Source: DATBLE01 sp046735055 (GTDB lineage Bacteria > Actinomycetota > Thermoleophilia > Gaiellales > Gaiellaceae). Taken from it: DNA of 64,000 nt. The stretch lies in the NCBI GenBank assembly GCA_046735055.1, contig JBKPSO010000085.1, positions 1-64,000 on the forward strand, given 5' to 3'. Both the position numbers and the translations under genes were made by a program. Every line of letters starts with the position of its first letter. Position 1 is the stretch's first letter. Under the pieces are notes generated by a model that made no database searches, was not told the origin of the DNA, and was given only the letters and a program-made list of their open reading frames with translations. Positions 1 through 7,574 of this stretch are shown here, one piece after another.

Positions 1-172
1 GACGGTTCCCCTTCATGCGGTCCCGACCCGCGAATGTCAGTCTGATCCACCGTCGCTGCTCCGGACGCTCCGCTGCTCCAGGCCGAGAGGACAACCCGTT
101 CACCGAGCGTCACCCCTTGACCTTTCGCTCCATGTCAGAGCGTACTTGCTACCGACCGGAGGAGGGCCACAG

Positions 173-466
173 ATGGCCGAGGACGCAGTAAAGGTCGCAC
201 CGGACGTCTACAAGGTGTTGTTCGAGAACGAGAAGGTTCGAGTGCTCGAGGTAGAGATGGTGGAGGGGGCCGGGACGGAGATGCACTCGCATCCCGACAC
301 TCTCATCTACGTGCTCTCCGGCGGCAAAGTGACCTTCACCGACCCTTCAGGCGAAGTCGTCGACCTTGAGACGGCTGACGGCGAAACGGTCTGGATGGAG
401 GCGACCGAGCATGCAACCCAAAACGTCGCGGGCGCCATCCACGCTCTATTGATCGAGCCGAAGTAG
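173..466 (+). CDS. Small cupin-domain protein
   Basis: A 97-residue single-domain protein of the cupin fold. The metal-binding type motif MHSHPDTLIYVLSGG is visible near residue 35, followed by a glycine-rich turn and a second beta-rich half ending in TEHATQNV, which carries a further histidine. Such stand-alone cupins usually bind a metal or small ligand, and a specific reaction cannot be assigned. I chose the ATG at 173 over an upstream in-frame TTG at 146 because GGAGG (159-163) sits about 9 nt before it. It lies alone at the edge of a decayed mobile region. Cupin assignment is solid; function unknown. Confidence 0.75.
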   Translation: MAEDAVKVAPDVYKVLFENEKVRVLEVEMVEGAGTEMHSHPDTLIYVLSGGKVTFTDPSGEVVDLETADGETVWMEATEHATQNVAGAIHALLIEPK

Positions 467-735
467 ACGATCCCATTGCTCGGCTCCGGTAGCCGAGTGC
501 CTGGGTAACCGAGACAGCCGAGCTTCCCCTGGCCGCCGGCGCTTGCGCGCGTACCCCCGGCGGCTAAGGGCCTGCCGGGCGGCCCGGCACGGTACTAGCG
601 CACCGCCGCCGCCGGCGCTATCGTCCGCCCTAGCGAGCCGTTGCACTCGGGTCCCGGAGCCGGGCATACCCACTCCCCTCGGAGCGAGCCGCGACACTCG
701 GACATAGCGCAGCAACCCGAGGAGGTGTTTGGCGT
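467..735. other. Intergenic stretch before the capsid gene
   Basis: About 270 bases without a supportable gene. Open frames crossing it are arginine/proline-rich readings of GC-rich DNA. A ribosome binding site (GAGGAGGTG, about 719-727) at its right end belongs to the capsid gene. No terminator or promoter could be called with confidence. Confidence 0.5.
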
Positions 736-2130
736 ATGGCAACGACCCACAGCGACGCCGAGCGCGAGCTGCTCGAGCAGGTACGGCAGCTCGAGGCAGG
801 CGCGGAGGGCCGCTCGCTCGATGAGGCCGAGCGGCAGCAGTGGAACGACCTCAACGACCAGCTCGAGGAATTCCGCAAACGGCGCGAGCGGCTGAGCGAG
901 CTCTACCGCAGCCCCCGCCCCGGCGCCCTCGAGGCGGGCTCCGTGGTGGCTTACAACCCCGCGCCGCGGTACCGCGCCGACGAGGGCGCGCCGCAGCACA
1001 TCCGCTCGGCCCACGACGCCGGCCTGCGCGCGATCGAGCAGCACGCCGGCGTGCTCAGCGCCGCCGCAGCGGACAACCTGGACGGGCTCGTCCGCAGCCG
1101 CGACCCGCTCGGCATCGACAGCCGCTACCTGGCCGCGGCCGGCGACCCGAGCTACGCAACCGCGTTCGCGAAGATGCTCGCCGACCCGCAGCAGGGCCAC
1201 CTGCGCTTCACACCGCAGGAGGTCGAAGCCGTCCGCGTGCTCAGCGGCGTGATGGCCGAGCGCGCCCTCGCCGAGGGCACCGGGGGCACGGGCGGGTTCG
1301 CGATCCCGATCACGATCGACCCCTCGGTGATGCTCTCATCGAACGGGGCTTTGAACCCGGTCAGGCAGATCGCGAACGTGACCACCGTTAGCACCCGCGA
1401 GTGGCGCGGCGTCGCCAGCGAGGGCGTTACCGCCGCGTTCGTGCCCGAGGCGACCGAGGCCACCGACGCCTCACCGACCTTGGTGCAGCCGACGATCTTC
1501 GCGCAGCAGTGGCGGGCGTTCGTCCCCTTCTCGATCGAGCTCGCCAACGACTGGGCGGGCATCCAGCAGGAGCTAACCCGGCTCGTTGCCGACGCCCGCG
1601 ACGTGCTCGAGGCGACCAAGTTCTACAACGGCTCGGGGACGAACGAGCCGTTCGGGGTGCAGACCTCGCTGATGACGGCGCAGCGCGTCCAGACCGCCGG
1701 CGCCGGCGCGTTCGCGCTCGCCGACGTCTACACCTTCAAGCAGGCGCTCCCGGCCCGGTTCATCGCCAACGCGAGCTGGTGCTGGCACCCGAACCGCCTC
1801 GACGCGATCTACCGCTTCCTTGCCGCCGGCAGCACAACGGAGCCCCAGATCATGGCCGACGGGCGCGGCGGCCCCCTGCTCGGCAGGCCCGCCTACGAGT
1901 GGAGCGCGATGCCAACCGCGGTTACCACCGGCACCAAGATCGGCCTGTACGGCGACTTCAAGGCGGGCTACCAGATCGCCGACCGGGTCGGCATCACCGC
2001 CGAGTTAATCGGGCACTTGTTCGGCCCGACAAACCGCTTCCCGCTCGGACAACGCGGGCTGTACGTGTACGGTCGCACCGGCGCGAACGTCGTTGTCCCG
2101 AACGCGCTCCGCTACCTCGAGACGCTCTGA
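736..2130 (+). CDS. HK97-family phage major capsid protein (orphan)
   Basis: A 464-residue protein with the layout of Phage_capsid/HK97 major capsid proteins. A charged, coiled-coil-like N-terminal delta region (about residues 1-58) is followed by a linker. The HK97-fold body starts near GGTGGFAIP (about residue 183) and includes the typical stretch around FYNGSGTNEPFGV (about residue 295). Length is normal for an uncleaved precursor. GAGGAGGTG precedes the ATG at a good distance. No portal, terminase, protease or tail gene is nearby; only a small overlapping ORF follows. It is most likely a remnant of an integrated phage; an encapsulin-like domesticated shell is a less likely alternative because the scaffold-like N-terminus is retained. 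Confidence 0.85.
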   Translation: MATTHSDAERELLEQVRQLEAGAEGRSLDEAERQQWNDLNDQLEEFRKRRERLSELYRSPRPGALEAGSVVAYNPAPRYRADEGAPQHIRSAHDAGLRAIEQHAGVLSAAAADNLDGLVRSRDPLGIDSRYLAAAGDPSYATAFAKMLADPQQGHLRFTPQEVEAVRVLSGVMAERALAEGTGGTGGFAIPITIDPSVMLSSNGALNPVRQIANVTTVSTREWRGVASEGVTAAFVPEATEATDASPTLVQPTIFAQQWRAFVPFSIELANDWAGIQQELTRLVADARDVLEATKFYNGSGTNEPFGVQTSLMTAQRVQTAGAGAFALADVYTFKQALPARFIANASWCWHPNRLDAIYRFLAAGSTTEPQIMADGRGGPLLGRPAYEWSAMPTAVTTGTKIGLYGDFKAGYQIADRVGITAELIGHLFGPTNRFPLGQRGLYVYGRTGANVVVPNALRYLETL

Positions 2131-2312
2131 TGGCCGCTCCGAAGACGCTGGTAGCCACGAGCACGTTCACCACGCACGACGCGAAGACGAACGCCGAGGT
2201 GATCGTCCGCGCCGGCGACAGGCTGAAGGCAACCGACCCGCTGGTCAAGGGTCGCGAGCAGCTGTTCGAAGCCGAGCAGGCCGAACGAAGTTCGGAGGAA
2301 GTGCGGCAGTGA
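2130..2312 (+). CDS. Small phage-type protein following the capsid gene
   Basis: A 60-residue protein whose ATG overlaps the TGA of the capsid gene (TGATG), showing translational coupling. The sequence begins MAAPKTLVATSTFTTHDAKT and ends in a charged tail. Small beta-rich proteins of this size are common directly after major capsid genes and are often head decoration or connector accessory proteins, but no specific family is recognised here. The coupling and reading frame support a real gene. It strengthens the view that a piece of a phage head module is present. Confidence 0.6.
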   Translation: MAAPKTLVATSTFTTHDAKTNAEVIVRAGDRLKATDPLVKGREQLFEAEQAERSSEEVRQ

Positions 2313-2494
2313 GGGCCTCCGATCCGGCGCCTCGTCCACGCCGGGGCTTCTCCCTCAGCCGCGGTTTGATCTAGTCGCGTGGAGCGGCGGACGGACGGCA
2401 TCGTGTCCGCCCGCTCCGCTGGCCTGCCACGAGCGTGCGCTGAGCGTCCGCACGCGCAGCTGCTCGCCCGATGGCGATGGAATACTTATGGCCC

Positions 2495-2674
2495 ATGCTG
2501 ATACCGAAGCACGAGATCGTTCGAATGCTTCGGAACGCAGGACTGCCACACGTGGCAGAGGAGGCCGAGCGGTCGCTGCCCGACGAGGTTGACCTTGAGC
2601 GCGCGGCGGAGTTTGGCGCGCGCTACGGCATTACGAGAGACGAACTGATCAGCCGCATGGGAGGCAGTCCCTAG
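2495..2674 (+). CDS. Small hypothetical protein
   Basis: A short protein of 59 residues if the ATG at 2495 is used; in-frame ATGs at 2471 and 2477 would add up to eight residues. The sequence has balanced composition (KHEIVRMLRNAGLPHVAEEA, then an acidic helix-rich half), unlike the arginine-rich shadow frames around it, so it looks genuinely coded. It resembles small helical, possibly HTH-like proteins, but I recognise no family. It stands alone between the capsid and integrase remnants. Confidence 0.5.
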   Translation: MLIPKHEIVRMLRNAGLPHVAEEAERSLPDEVDLERAAEFGARYGITRDELISRMGGSP

Positions 2675-3004
2675 GCGACACTCCGGCGGAACCATCACGG
2701 CCCTGGTCAAGCACATGTCTGCCTTGATTGCGGAAGTCAGAACATCGAAGCCGTTGAACTTGCGGCCCTACCCCTCGGGGGTGGGTATGCCTCGAACGGG
2801 AAAAGCACGGCTCCGTACCACGCCCGTTTTCCGCGAGAAAGACCTGCAAATCGGCATGTTTTCTGCTGCCTAGCGTGGCAACGCAGAGCTCGATCGGCCT
2901 CTGCCACCCGCACGTTGCCGGGGCCGATGTAACAGTTTCTCGGCACCTGTAACGCTTCCGCGGCGCGCGCCTCGGGCGCCGCGGGCTCGCCCTAGAACGG
3001 CCGC
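2675..3004. other. Gene-free stretch between small ORF and integrase remnant
   Basis: 330 bases in which I see no supportable gene. An in-frame TAG at 2993 lies just in front of the integrase fragment and closes its frame. No tRNA, terminator or clear promoter is visible. The missing N-terminal part of the integrase is not encoded here in any frame I can follow. Confidence 0.5.
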
Positions 3005-3256
3005 ATGTGGCGCCCGGCCGTCGAGGCCTCCGGGATCGCCAGGCCCGCCCGGATCTACGACCTCCGCTCGACGTTCGCCTCCAACGCGCTCGCCGCCGGC
3101 GTCACCGTGTTCGAGCTCGCCCGCGTGATGGGCACGAGCGTGCGGATGATCGAGCGCCACTACGGTGCGCTCCTCGACGGGGCGCATAGCGTCATCGCCA
3201 GTCGCCTCGACGCCTTCGAGGCCAAGCAGACGACCGAGAAGGCCCGAGGCGTGTAA
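3005..3256 (+). pseudogene. Truncated tyrosine recombinase (integrase C-terminal fragment)
   Basis: An 83-residue piece matching only the C-terminal catalytic end of phage-type tyrosine recombinases. The segment IYDLRSTFASNALAAGV corresponds to the usual HDLRHTFAS block, with the arginine kept but the first histidine changed to tyrosine. VMGTSVRMIERHYGAL corresponds to the box ending in the nucleophile tyrosine. The arm-binding and core-binding domains and the first catalytic arginine are absent, and a TAG at 2993 stops any upstream extension. The protein cannot be an active integrase. Its position about 1.2 kb from a tRNA-Ile fits a decayed integrative element. Confidence 0.75.
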
Positions 3257-3555
3257 ACGCGCAACGCGCGCACCTAGGAACACGCAGGCGGCGGCGTTCT
3301 GACGGTAGAAAGCTGACCTGCGCCAGCGTTCCTAAGACACTCCGAGGGGAAGGGGCTAGAGCAGTGAGTCAGCCGCGAGGAAATCGTCACGGCGAGGTAA
3401 GTTCGTGGACAGTACAGGTGCGGTTGCCGATGGGCGGGAATGCCACCGGAGGAGGGGGCGGCCGCTGCTTCTGGCAAACCGGATCTGGCTGAAGAGGATC
3501 GCGCTCAGGCAAGTCCGCGCTCCCCGACTGGGGTCGGCAATGAGAAGGGCGCGGG
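3257..3555. other. Gene-free stretch after the integrase fragment
   Basis: About 300 bases with no convincing coding region. The frames that cross it are shadows with biased composition. It separates the plus-strand integrase fragment from two minus-strand genes. I see no strong hairpin with a T-run that would call a terminator. Confidence 0.4.
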
Positions 3556-3828
3556 TCATTCGGGTTTGCTCGTGTCGTCCCGAGGCGCCTCCGATTGCGG
3601 CTCTTGGGCTGCGCGCTCGGCCGCATACCGCGCTTCGTACCCACGCCCCCGCCGTACCTCCTCGCGCTCCAGCTCAGCGGAGCGGTCGGCGTCCTCATGC
3701 TCCCGCGCTGCCTGCTTGCGCTGGCGCTCATGGTCGCGTTTGTACCGGAAGTAGCTGTCGGGGCCTGTGGACCGCCAACCCTCGCGAACCTTGTTGCGGA
3801 CTTTACTGAGCGTGTCCAACACACCCAT
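3556..3828 (-). CDS. Small charged hypothetical protein
   Basis: A 90-residue protein starting MGVLDTLSKVRNKVREGWRS, preceded by GAGGAG about 5 nt before the ATG, so this start is preferred over an upstream in-frame one at 3879. The central part (KRDHERQRKQAAREHEDADR) is an extremely charged, probably helical or coiled-coil segment, and the tail is acidic and proline-containing. No family is recognised. It lies 50 bp downstream of the PRC-barrel gene on the same strand and is probably co-transcribed with it. Confidence 0.55.
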   Translation of the reverse strand: MGVLDTLSKVRNKVREGWRSTGPDSYFRYKRDHERQRKQAAREHEDADRSAELEREEVRRGRGYEARYAAERAAQEPQSEAPRDDTSKPE

Positions 3829-3878
3829 TGTTTCGCTCCTCAAACCGCGCCGGTGCCGCGCGATCGTCTCGTTGGGCA

Positions 3879-4253
3879 TCAGCGGCGGGCGAGGCGTCGT
3901 CCGCTCTCGGTATCGGGTGGGGTGTAGTTGAGCTCGTAGTAGTGGTAGAGGGCCGATTCGTCTCCCTGCGAGAGTTCCTCGCCGTGCTGCTCGATGTTAG
4001 GCGCGGACTTGATCTGCTCTCTCGTCACCGTCACCTGCAGCTCGTCTGGGCCGAGCTTGACCCCGCCGAGTGGGACGAAGGTCAGGTGGCGGCCGATGAA
4101 ACCCTCCTTGACGGTGGCGAACTGCGGCTCGTCATTCTCGACGTCGACATACACGTCCTGCAGCTTGCCGATCCGCTCGCCGTCGCGGTCGACCAGCATT
4201 TTGCCGTGCCAATCGGCGACGTTCCACTCAGCGTCCTCTTGATGCTCGGTCAC
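3879..4253 (-). CDS. PRC-barrel domain protein
   Basis: A 124-residue protein with a PRC-barrel-like N-terminal half: GKMLVDRDGERIGKLQDVYV followed by a short beta strand and FVPLGGVKLGPDELQVTV. PRC-barrels occur in RNA-processing and photosynthetic proteins and in many stand-alone actinobacterial proteins linked to stress or envelope functions; the role here is unknown. The start is GTG at 4253 with GGGAGG about 11 nt upstream. It probably forms a two-gene minus-strand unit with the small charged protein after it. Confidence 0.7.
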   Translation of the reverse strand: MTEHQEDAEWNVADWHGKMLVDRDGERIGKLQDVYVDVENDEPQFATVKEGFIGRHLTFVPLGGVKLGPDELQVTVTREQIKSAPNIEQHGEELSQGDESALYHYYELNYTPPDTESGRRLARR

Positions 4254-4404
4254 CGTCGTCGTCGCCTCCCGTATCTCGGCATCGGCTCGTCGGTCAGCAT
4301 TCTAATACGCGGTCGCGGAATGGGCGCCGAAATCGTTCTGGTGGCGCATCAGAACTCACGGCTGGGCGAGCGTCCCTCACGCGCGGGGATCTAGCTCCAA
4401 CGTT

Positions 4405-4446
4405 TGGGGCACTAGTGGGGCACGGCGCGAGCAACGTATGCGTTGC
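4405..4446. repeat. Tandem TGGGGCAC repeat and adjacent hairpin next to tRNA-Ile
   Basis: TGGGGCAC occurs at 4405-4412 and again at 4416-4423, an 11-bp period (one helical turn). Eight bases further on, GCAACG (4431-4436) and CGTTGC (4441-4446) form a six-base inverted repeat around TATG. The cluster lies about 40 bp from the 3' end of the tRNA-Ile gene, where integrases of mobile elements bind. It may be the remnant of integrase arm sites; this is inference. Confidence 0.4.
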
Positions 4447-4488
4447 TCACCGAGCCGGAACCCGCATGGATACTAGGGTTGCGAGGGA

Positions 4489-4562
4489 TGGGCGATCGTG
4501 GATTCGAACCACGGACCTCCGCCTTATCAGAGCGGCGCTCTAACCGACTGAGCTAATCGCCC
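4489..4562 (-). tRNA. tRNA-Ile (GAT anticodon)
   Basis: Read on the minus strand, a complete 74-nt cloverleaf. The acceptor stem GGGCGAT pairs with ATCGCCC, the D-loop has TAGCTCAGTCGGTTAGAGC, the anticodon stem-loop is CCGCTCTGATAAGGCGG with GAT in the loop, and the T-arm has GGTTCGAATCC. The discriminator is A and CCA is not encoded. A -10-like TACAAT (rc of 4573-4578) lies 10 nt upstream, suggesting its own promoter. Its 3' end faces the accessory strip at 1-4480 and is the likely former attachment site for the integrase remnant. Confidence 0.95.
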
Positions 4563-4667
4563 GCGAGGGCGGATTGTAGCGGCGGGGTGGGCGCCTCAGT
4601 GGACGACGCTCGTGCGGCCCGGGTAGTCCTCGACCGCGAGCAGGAAGGCCTGGTCGCAGGCCTGGAG

Positions 4668-5513
4668 TTACGGGCCGTAGCGCTCCAGGGCCTCGGCGAG
4701 CTCGGCGAGCTCGACGTCATCTGCAAACTGGATCTCCAGACGACCGCGCGTCAAACGCACGGGCAGGCCCGTCAGCCGTTCGGCGGCGGCACGCACCCGC
4801 GCCGCGAGGGCCGGATCGACGATCGCGTCCTTGCGCCGCGGCTTCTGGCGGGCGCCTGCCCAGCGTGCCTTCCCCTCCGCCGCGCGCACCGACATGCCTG
4901 TCTTGACGATCTCGCGCGCCAGCCTCCGCCGGCCATCCTGATCGGGCACCGCGAGCACGGCCCGCGCGTGGCCCTCGGAGAGCTCGCCGCGTTCGACCAT
5001 CGCGAGCACGTCGTCCGGGAGGTCGAGCAGCCGCATGCGGTTCGACACGGACGGCTTCGAGTGACCCACACGCTCGGCCACGTCGCCGAGCGAGAGCCCG
5101 AACTCGTCGATCAGGAGCGCGTAGGCGCGTGCCTCCTCGACCGGTGAGAGCTGCTCCCGCGCCACGTTCTCGACGAGCGCGAGCAACAGCGAGTCGCGGT
5201 CGTCGGCCTCGCGGACAAGCGCCGGCAGCGTGGCGAGGCCGGCCTCTCGGGCAGCTCGCCAGCGCCGCTCGCCGGCGATCAGCTCCCAACCGCCCTCGAC
5301 CCGGCGCCGGACGACGATCGGCTGGATCACGCCCTGCACGCGAACAGAGTCGGCGAGACCGGAGCCGGCCTCGGCGTCGTGACGCTTCCGCGGCTGGCGT
5401 GGGTTCGGGTGGATCGCCTCGACCGGCAGCTCCTCGAGCTCTGTGGCAGCCGCACCGCCGATCAGGACTTCCAGTCCGCGGCCAAGGCCACGCCGACTAG
5501 GAACGCTCGACAA
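4668..5513 (-). CDS. parB: Chromosome partitioning protein ParB
   Basis: ParB, the CTP-dependent parS-binding clamp that with ParA segregates newly replicated origins. The 281-residue product starts near SRRGLGRGLEVLI, the usual ParB N-terminus. It contains the CTP/arginine-rich GERRWRAA motif, a central HTH around SLGDVAERVGHSKPSVSNRM, and a C-terminal dimerisation part. No ATG or GTG lies near the conserved N-terminus; a TTG at 5513 gives the natural length and overlaps the end of parA by 17 nt. Co-transcription with parA is clear. I found no obvious GTTTCACGTGAAAC-like parS in this window by eye. Confidence 0.93.
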   Translation of the reverse strand: MSSVPSRRGLGRGLEVLIGGAAATELEELPVEAIHPNPRQPRKRHDAEAGSGLADSVRVQGVIQPIVVRRRVEGGWELIAGERRWRAAREAGLATLPALVREADDRDSLLLALVENVAREQLSPVEEARAYALLIDEFGLSLGDVAERVGHSKPSVSNRMRLLDLPDDVLAMVERGELSEGHARAVLAVPDQDGRRRLAREIVKTGMSVRAAEGKARWAGARQKPRRKDAIVDPALAARVRAAAERLTGLPVRLTRGRLEIQFADDVELAELAEALERYGP

Positions 5514-6261
5514 GCTCCATCGCCACCTTCCAGTAGGCCTCGGCGCCGGCCGAGGTGCGGTCGTAGGCAATTGCGGGCAGGCCGTGGCTCGGAGCCTCGG
5601 CCAGACGGACTGACCGCGGGACAGTCGTCTTGAAGACGAGCTCGCCGAGGTGGCGGCGCAGCTCGGCATCGACGTCGGCCGAGAGACGCGTCCGCGCGTC
5701 GACCATCGTCAGGAGCACGCCGGCGATCCCGAGCCGCGGGTTCAGCCGCGCCTTGATGATGTCCACCGAGCGCAGGAGCTGGGAGAGCCCCTCGAGCGCG
5801 TAGTACTCGGCCTGCACCGGAACGAGCACGCGGTCGGCGGCCGCGAGCGCGTTCACGGTCAGGGGCCCGAGCGACGGCGGGCAATCGAGGAAGACGAAGG
5901 TGTACCCCTGACCCGCGCCCGCGAGCGACTCGGCTAGGAACCGCTCGCCGTCGTCGCGCCGCGCGAGCTCGACCGCCGCCCCGGCGAGGTCCGGCTTCGA
6001 GGGGACGAGCCAGAGGTTGGCGAACCGCGTCGGCTTCGCCAGCTCCTCGAGCGGCGCGCCGTCGAGCAGGTCGTAGCTCGAGGTGCCGTTCGCGTGCTCC
6101 CCTAACCCGGAGGTCGCGTTCGCCTGCGGGTCGAGGTCGACGACGAGCGCCTTCTCGCCCGCCTCCGCAAGGCAGGCGGCAAGGTTGACGGCGGTGGTCG
6201 TCTTCCCGACCCCGCCCTTCTGATTTGCCACCGCGTAGACCCGCCCCGCCACCTCGAACAT
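5497..6261 (-). CDS. parA: Chromosome partitioning ATPase ParA
   Basis: A 254-residue ParA/Soj ATPase. The deviant Walker A KGGVGKTT is at residues 15-22, the Walker A' motif VVDLDPQANAT follows, and the Walker B-like VFLDCPPSLG is in the middle. It forms ATP-dependent DNA-bound dimers that pull ParB-origin complexes. The start is the ATG at 6261, with GAGGAAAGA just in front; a longer upstream frame has an arginine-rich tail not seen in the family. It follows rsmG and overlaps parB, the standard order beside oriC. Confidence 0.95.
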   Translation of the reverse strand: MFEVAGRVYAVANQKGGVGKTTTAVNLAACLAEAGEKALVVDLDPQANATSGLGEHANGTSSYDLLDGAPLEELAKPTRFANLWLVPSKPDLAGAAVELARRDDGERFLAESLAGAGQGYTFVFLDCPPSLGPLTVNALAAADRVLVPVQAEYYALEGLSQLLRSVDIIKARLNPRLGIAGVLLTMVDARTRLSADVDAELRRHLGELVFKTTVPRSVRLAEAPSHGLPAIAYDRTSAGAEAYWKVAMELVERS

Positions 6262-6292
6262 TCTTTCCTCGCGGGCGGACGGCTCCCTCCTC

Positions 6293-6940
6293 CTACGCGA
6301 GCGGGCGCTTTCGCGCCATTCCCGGTCGCCGGGGGAAGCCCGGTGGTGTCGGCTCCAGCTTGGGGAGGAGCAGCGCACCCGGATGCACCTCCGGCGCGCC
6401 GCCGCCGAGCTGGGCGGAGACCTTCGCGACCGCAGCTACGTTCGCGCTCGGCCCGACGAGCAGGATCGCCGCGCCGCCGGGGCCGACGAGCGGCAAGCAC
6501 CACTCGGCCGCCACGGGCGGCGCCGCGAGCGCCTTCGCGACGGCGACCCCGAACCGGTCCGTCTCCTGCTCCTCGGCGCGGCCGTGCACGACCCGGACGT
6601 TCGGGAACTCGAGCGCGACCGACTCGAGGAAGTCGCGTTTGCGGCCGTTCGCTTCCAGCAGCGTCACCTCGCGGCCGGGGAGCGCCGCTGCAACCGGAAT
6701 CCCGGGTGCACCTCCGCCCGAGCCGACGTCGACCACCGCGCCCCCGTAGCGCTCGACGAGCGGGACGACGGCGAGGCTCTCCTCCAGGTGGACGCGGCGG
6801 GCTTCCGCCGGGTCACGGATCGCGGTCAGGCCCGGCGTCGCCAGCAGGCGCTGGAGCCAGCGCTCGACTCGCGCGTCAGCGAGTGGACTCGACGACGACG
6901 TAGCGGTGGGGTTCCTCACCCTCGCTGCGCGTGCTGACAC
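6293..6940 (-). CDS. rsmG: 16S rRNA (guanine-N7) methyltransferase RsmG (GidB)
   Basis: RsmG methylates the 530-loop guanine of 16S rRNA with S-adenosylmethionine. In the 215-residue sequence the SAM-binding motif VVDVGSGGGAPGIPVA lies near residue 70, followed by VTLLEANGRKRDFL, both hallmarks of the family. The GTG at 6940 is preceded by a strong AAGGAGG six bases upstream, located inside the end of the jag gene, so the two genes overlap by about 65 nt. The C-terminus is proline- and arginine-rich. Position between jag and parA is the usual actinobacterial order. Confidence 0.93.
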   Translation of the reverse strand: MSARAARVRNPTATSSSSPLADARVERWLQRLLATPGLTAIRDPAEARRVHLEESLAVVPLVERYGGAVVDVGSGGGAPGIPVAAALPGREVTLLEANGRKRDFLESVALEFPNVRVVHGRAEEQETDRFGVAVAKALAAPPVAAEWCLPLVGPGGAAILLVGPSANVAAVAKVSAQLGGGAPEVHPGALLLPKLEPTPPGFPRRPGMARKRPLA

Positions 6941-7574
6941 CTTCGACCTCCTTCAGGCGAAGGTGGACGATCCGGCGCTCGATCGAGCTCATCGGCTCGA
7001 GGTCGACCGACTCCCCGGACGCCTTGGCGTGCTCGGCGCTCCGCAGCGCGAGCGCCTCCAGCGTTTCCCTCCGCCGCTCGCGATAGCCGGCCGCGTCGAC
7101 GACCGCGTCCTTGCGTTCGTCGCCGAGGGAGCGCCAGGCGATCACGTTCGCGAGGTACTGGATCGCGTCGATCGTCTGCCCGTGCCGCCCGATCAGGAGC
7201 CCGAGGTCGCCGCCGGCGAGCGAGGCCGTCACCGCCTCGTCGTCCTCGGAGATCTCGATCCGGCAGTGAGCGCCGGCCGCGCCCGTGATCTTCGTCAGGA
7301 GCTCGCGCAGCAACGCTGCCAGATCACCCTCGTCGCCGGCGGACTCGGCGGCAGATTCGGCGTCGACCGCCGCCACGGCGATGCTCGCCAGCACCCGGGC
7401 GGGCGCGTAGCCCACCCCGAGCAGCCCGCGCTCGCCCTCGGAGATCACCTCGAAGCGGACGCTCGACTTGTCGAGCCCCGGTACGAGCTGCTCGAGCTCG
7501 CGAAGGGCGTGCCACTTCGCCTCGCCGACCGTCTCGCCGGTCGCCTCGACCTCGAGCGGATCGCCTGCCGTCAT
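6876..7574 (-). CDS. jag: RNA-binding protein Jag/KhpB (Jag-N, KH and R3H domains)
   Basis: A 232-residue Jag/KhpB protein. The N-terminal Jag-N region carries EATGETVGEAKWHAL and a second turn GLLGVGYAPARV. A KH-type domain around GGDLGLLIGRHGQTIDAIQY follows, and an R3H domain ends near MSSIERRIVHL. The family binds RNA and affects cell envelope growth and division, often with KhpA. The ATG overlaps the yidC stop by 4 nt (ATGA), so translation is coupled to the membrane insertase, a common arrangement. Confidence 0.93.
   Translation of the reverse strand: MTAGDPLEVEATGETVGEAKWHALRELEQLVPGLDKSSVRFEVISEGERGLLGVGYAPARVLASIAVAAVDAESAAESAGDEGDLAALLRELLTKITGAAGAHCRIEISEDDEAVTASLAGGDLGLLIGRHGQTIDAIQYLANVIAWRSLGDERKDAVVDAAGYRERRRETLEALALRSAEHAKASGESVDLEPMSSIERRIVHLRLKEVEGVSTRSEGEEPHRYVVVESTR

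Noticed and set aside
595..1200. Long minus-strand ORF across the capsid gene
   Set aside because: It is a mirror frame of the HK97 capsid gene with valine/arginine/alanine-rich composition and no recognisable domain; the plus-strand gene has a ribosome binding site and clear homology.
663..2791. 11-bp inverted repeat GGCATACCCAC (663-673) and GTGGGTATGCC (2781-2791) flanking the capsid gene
   Set aside because: An 11-bp match within a few kilobases is expected by chance about once or twice, and no target duplication or transposase accompanies it.
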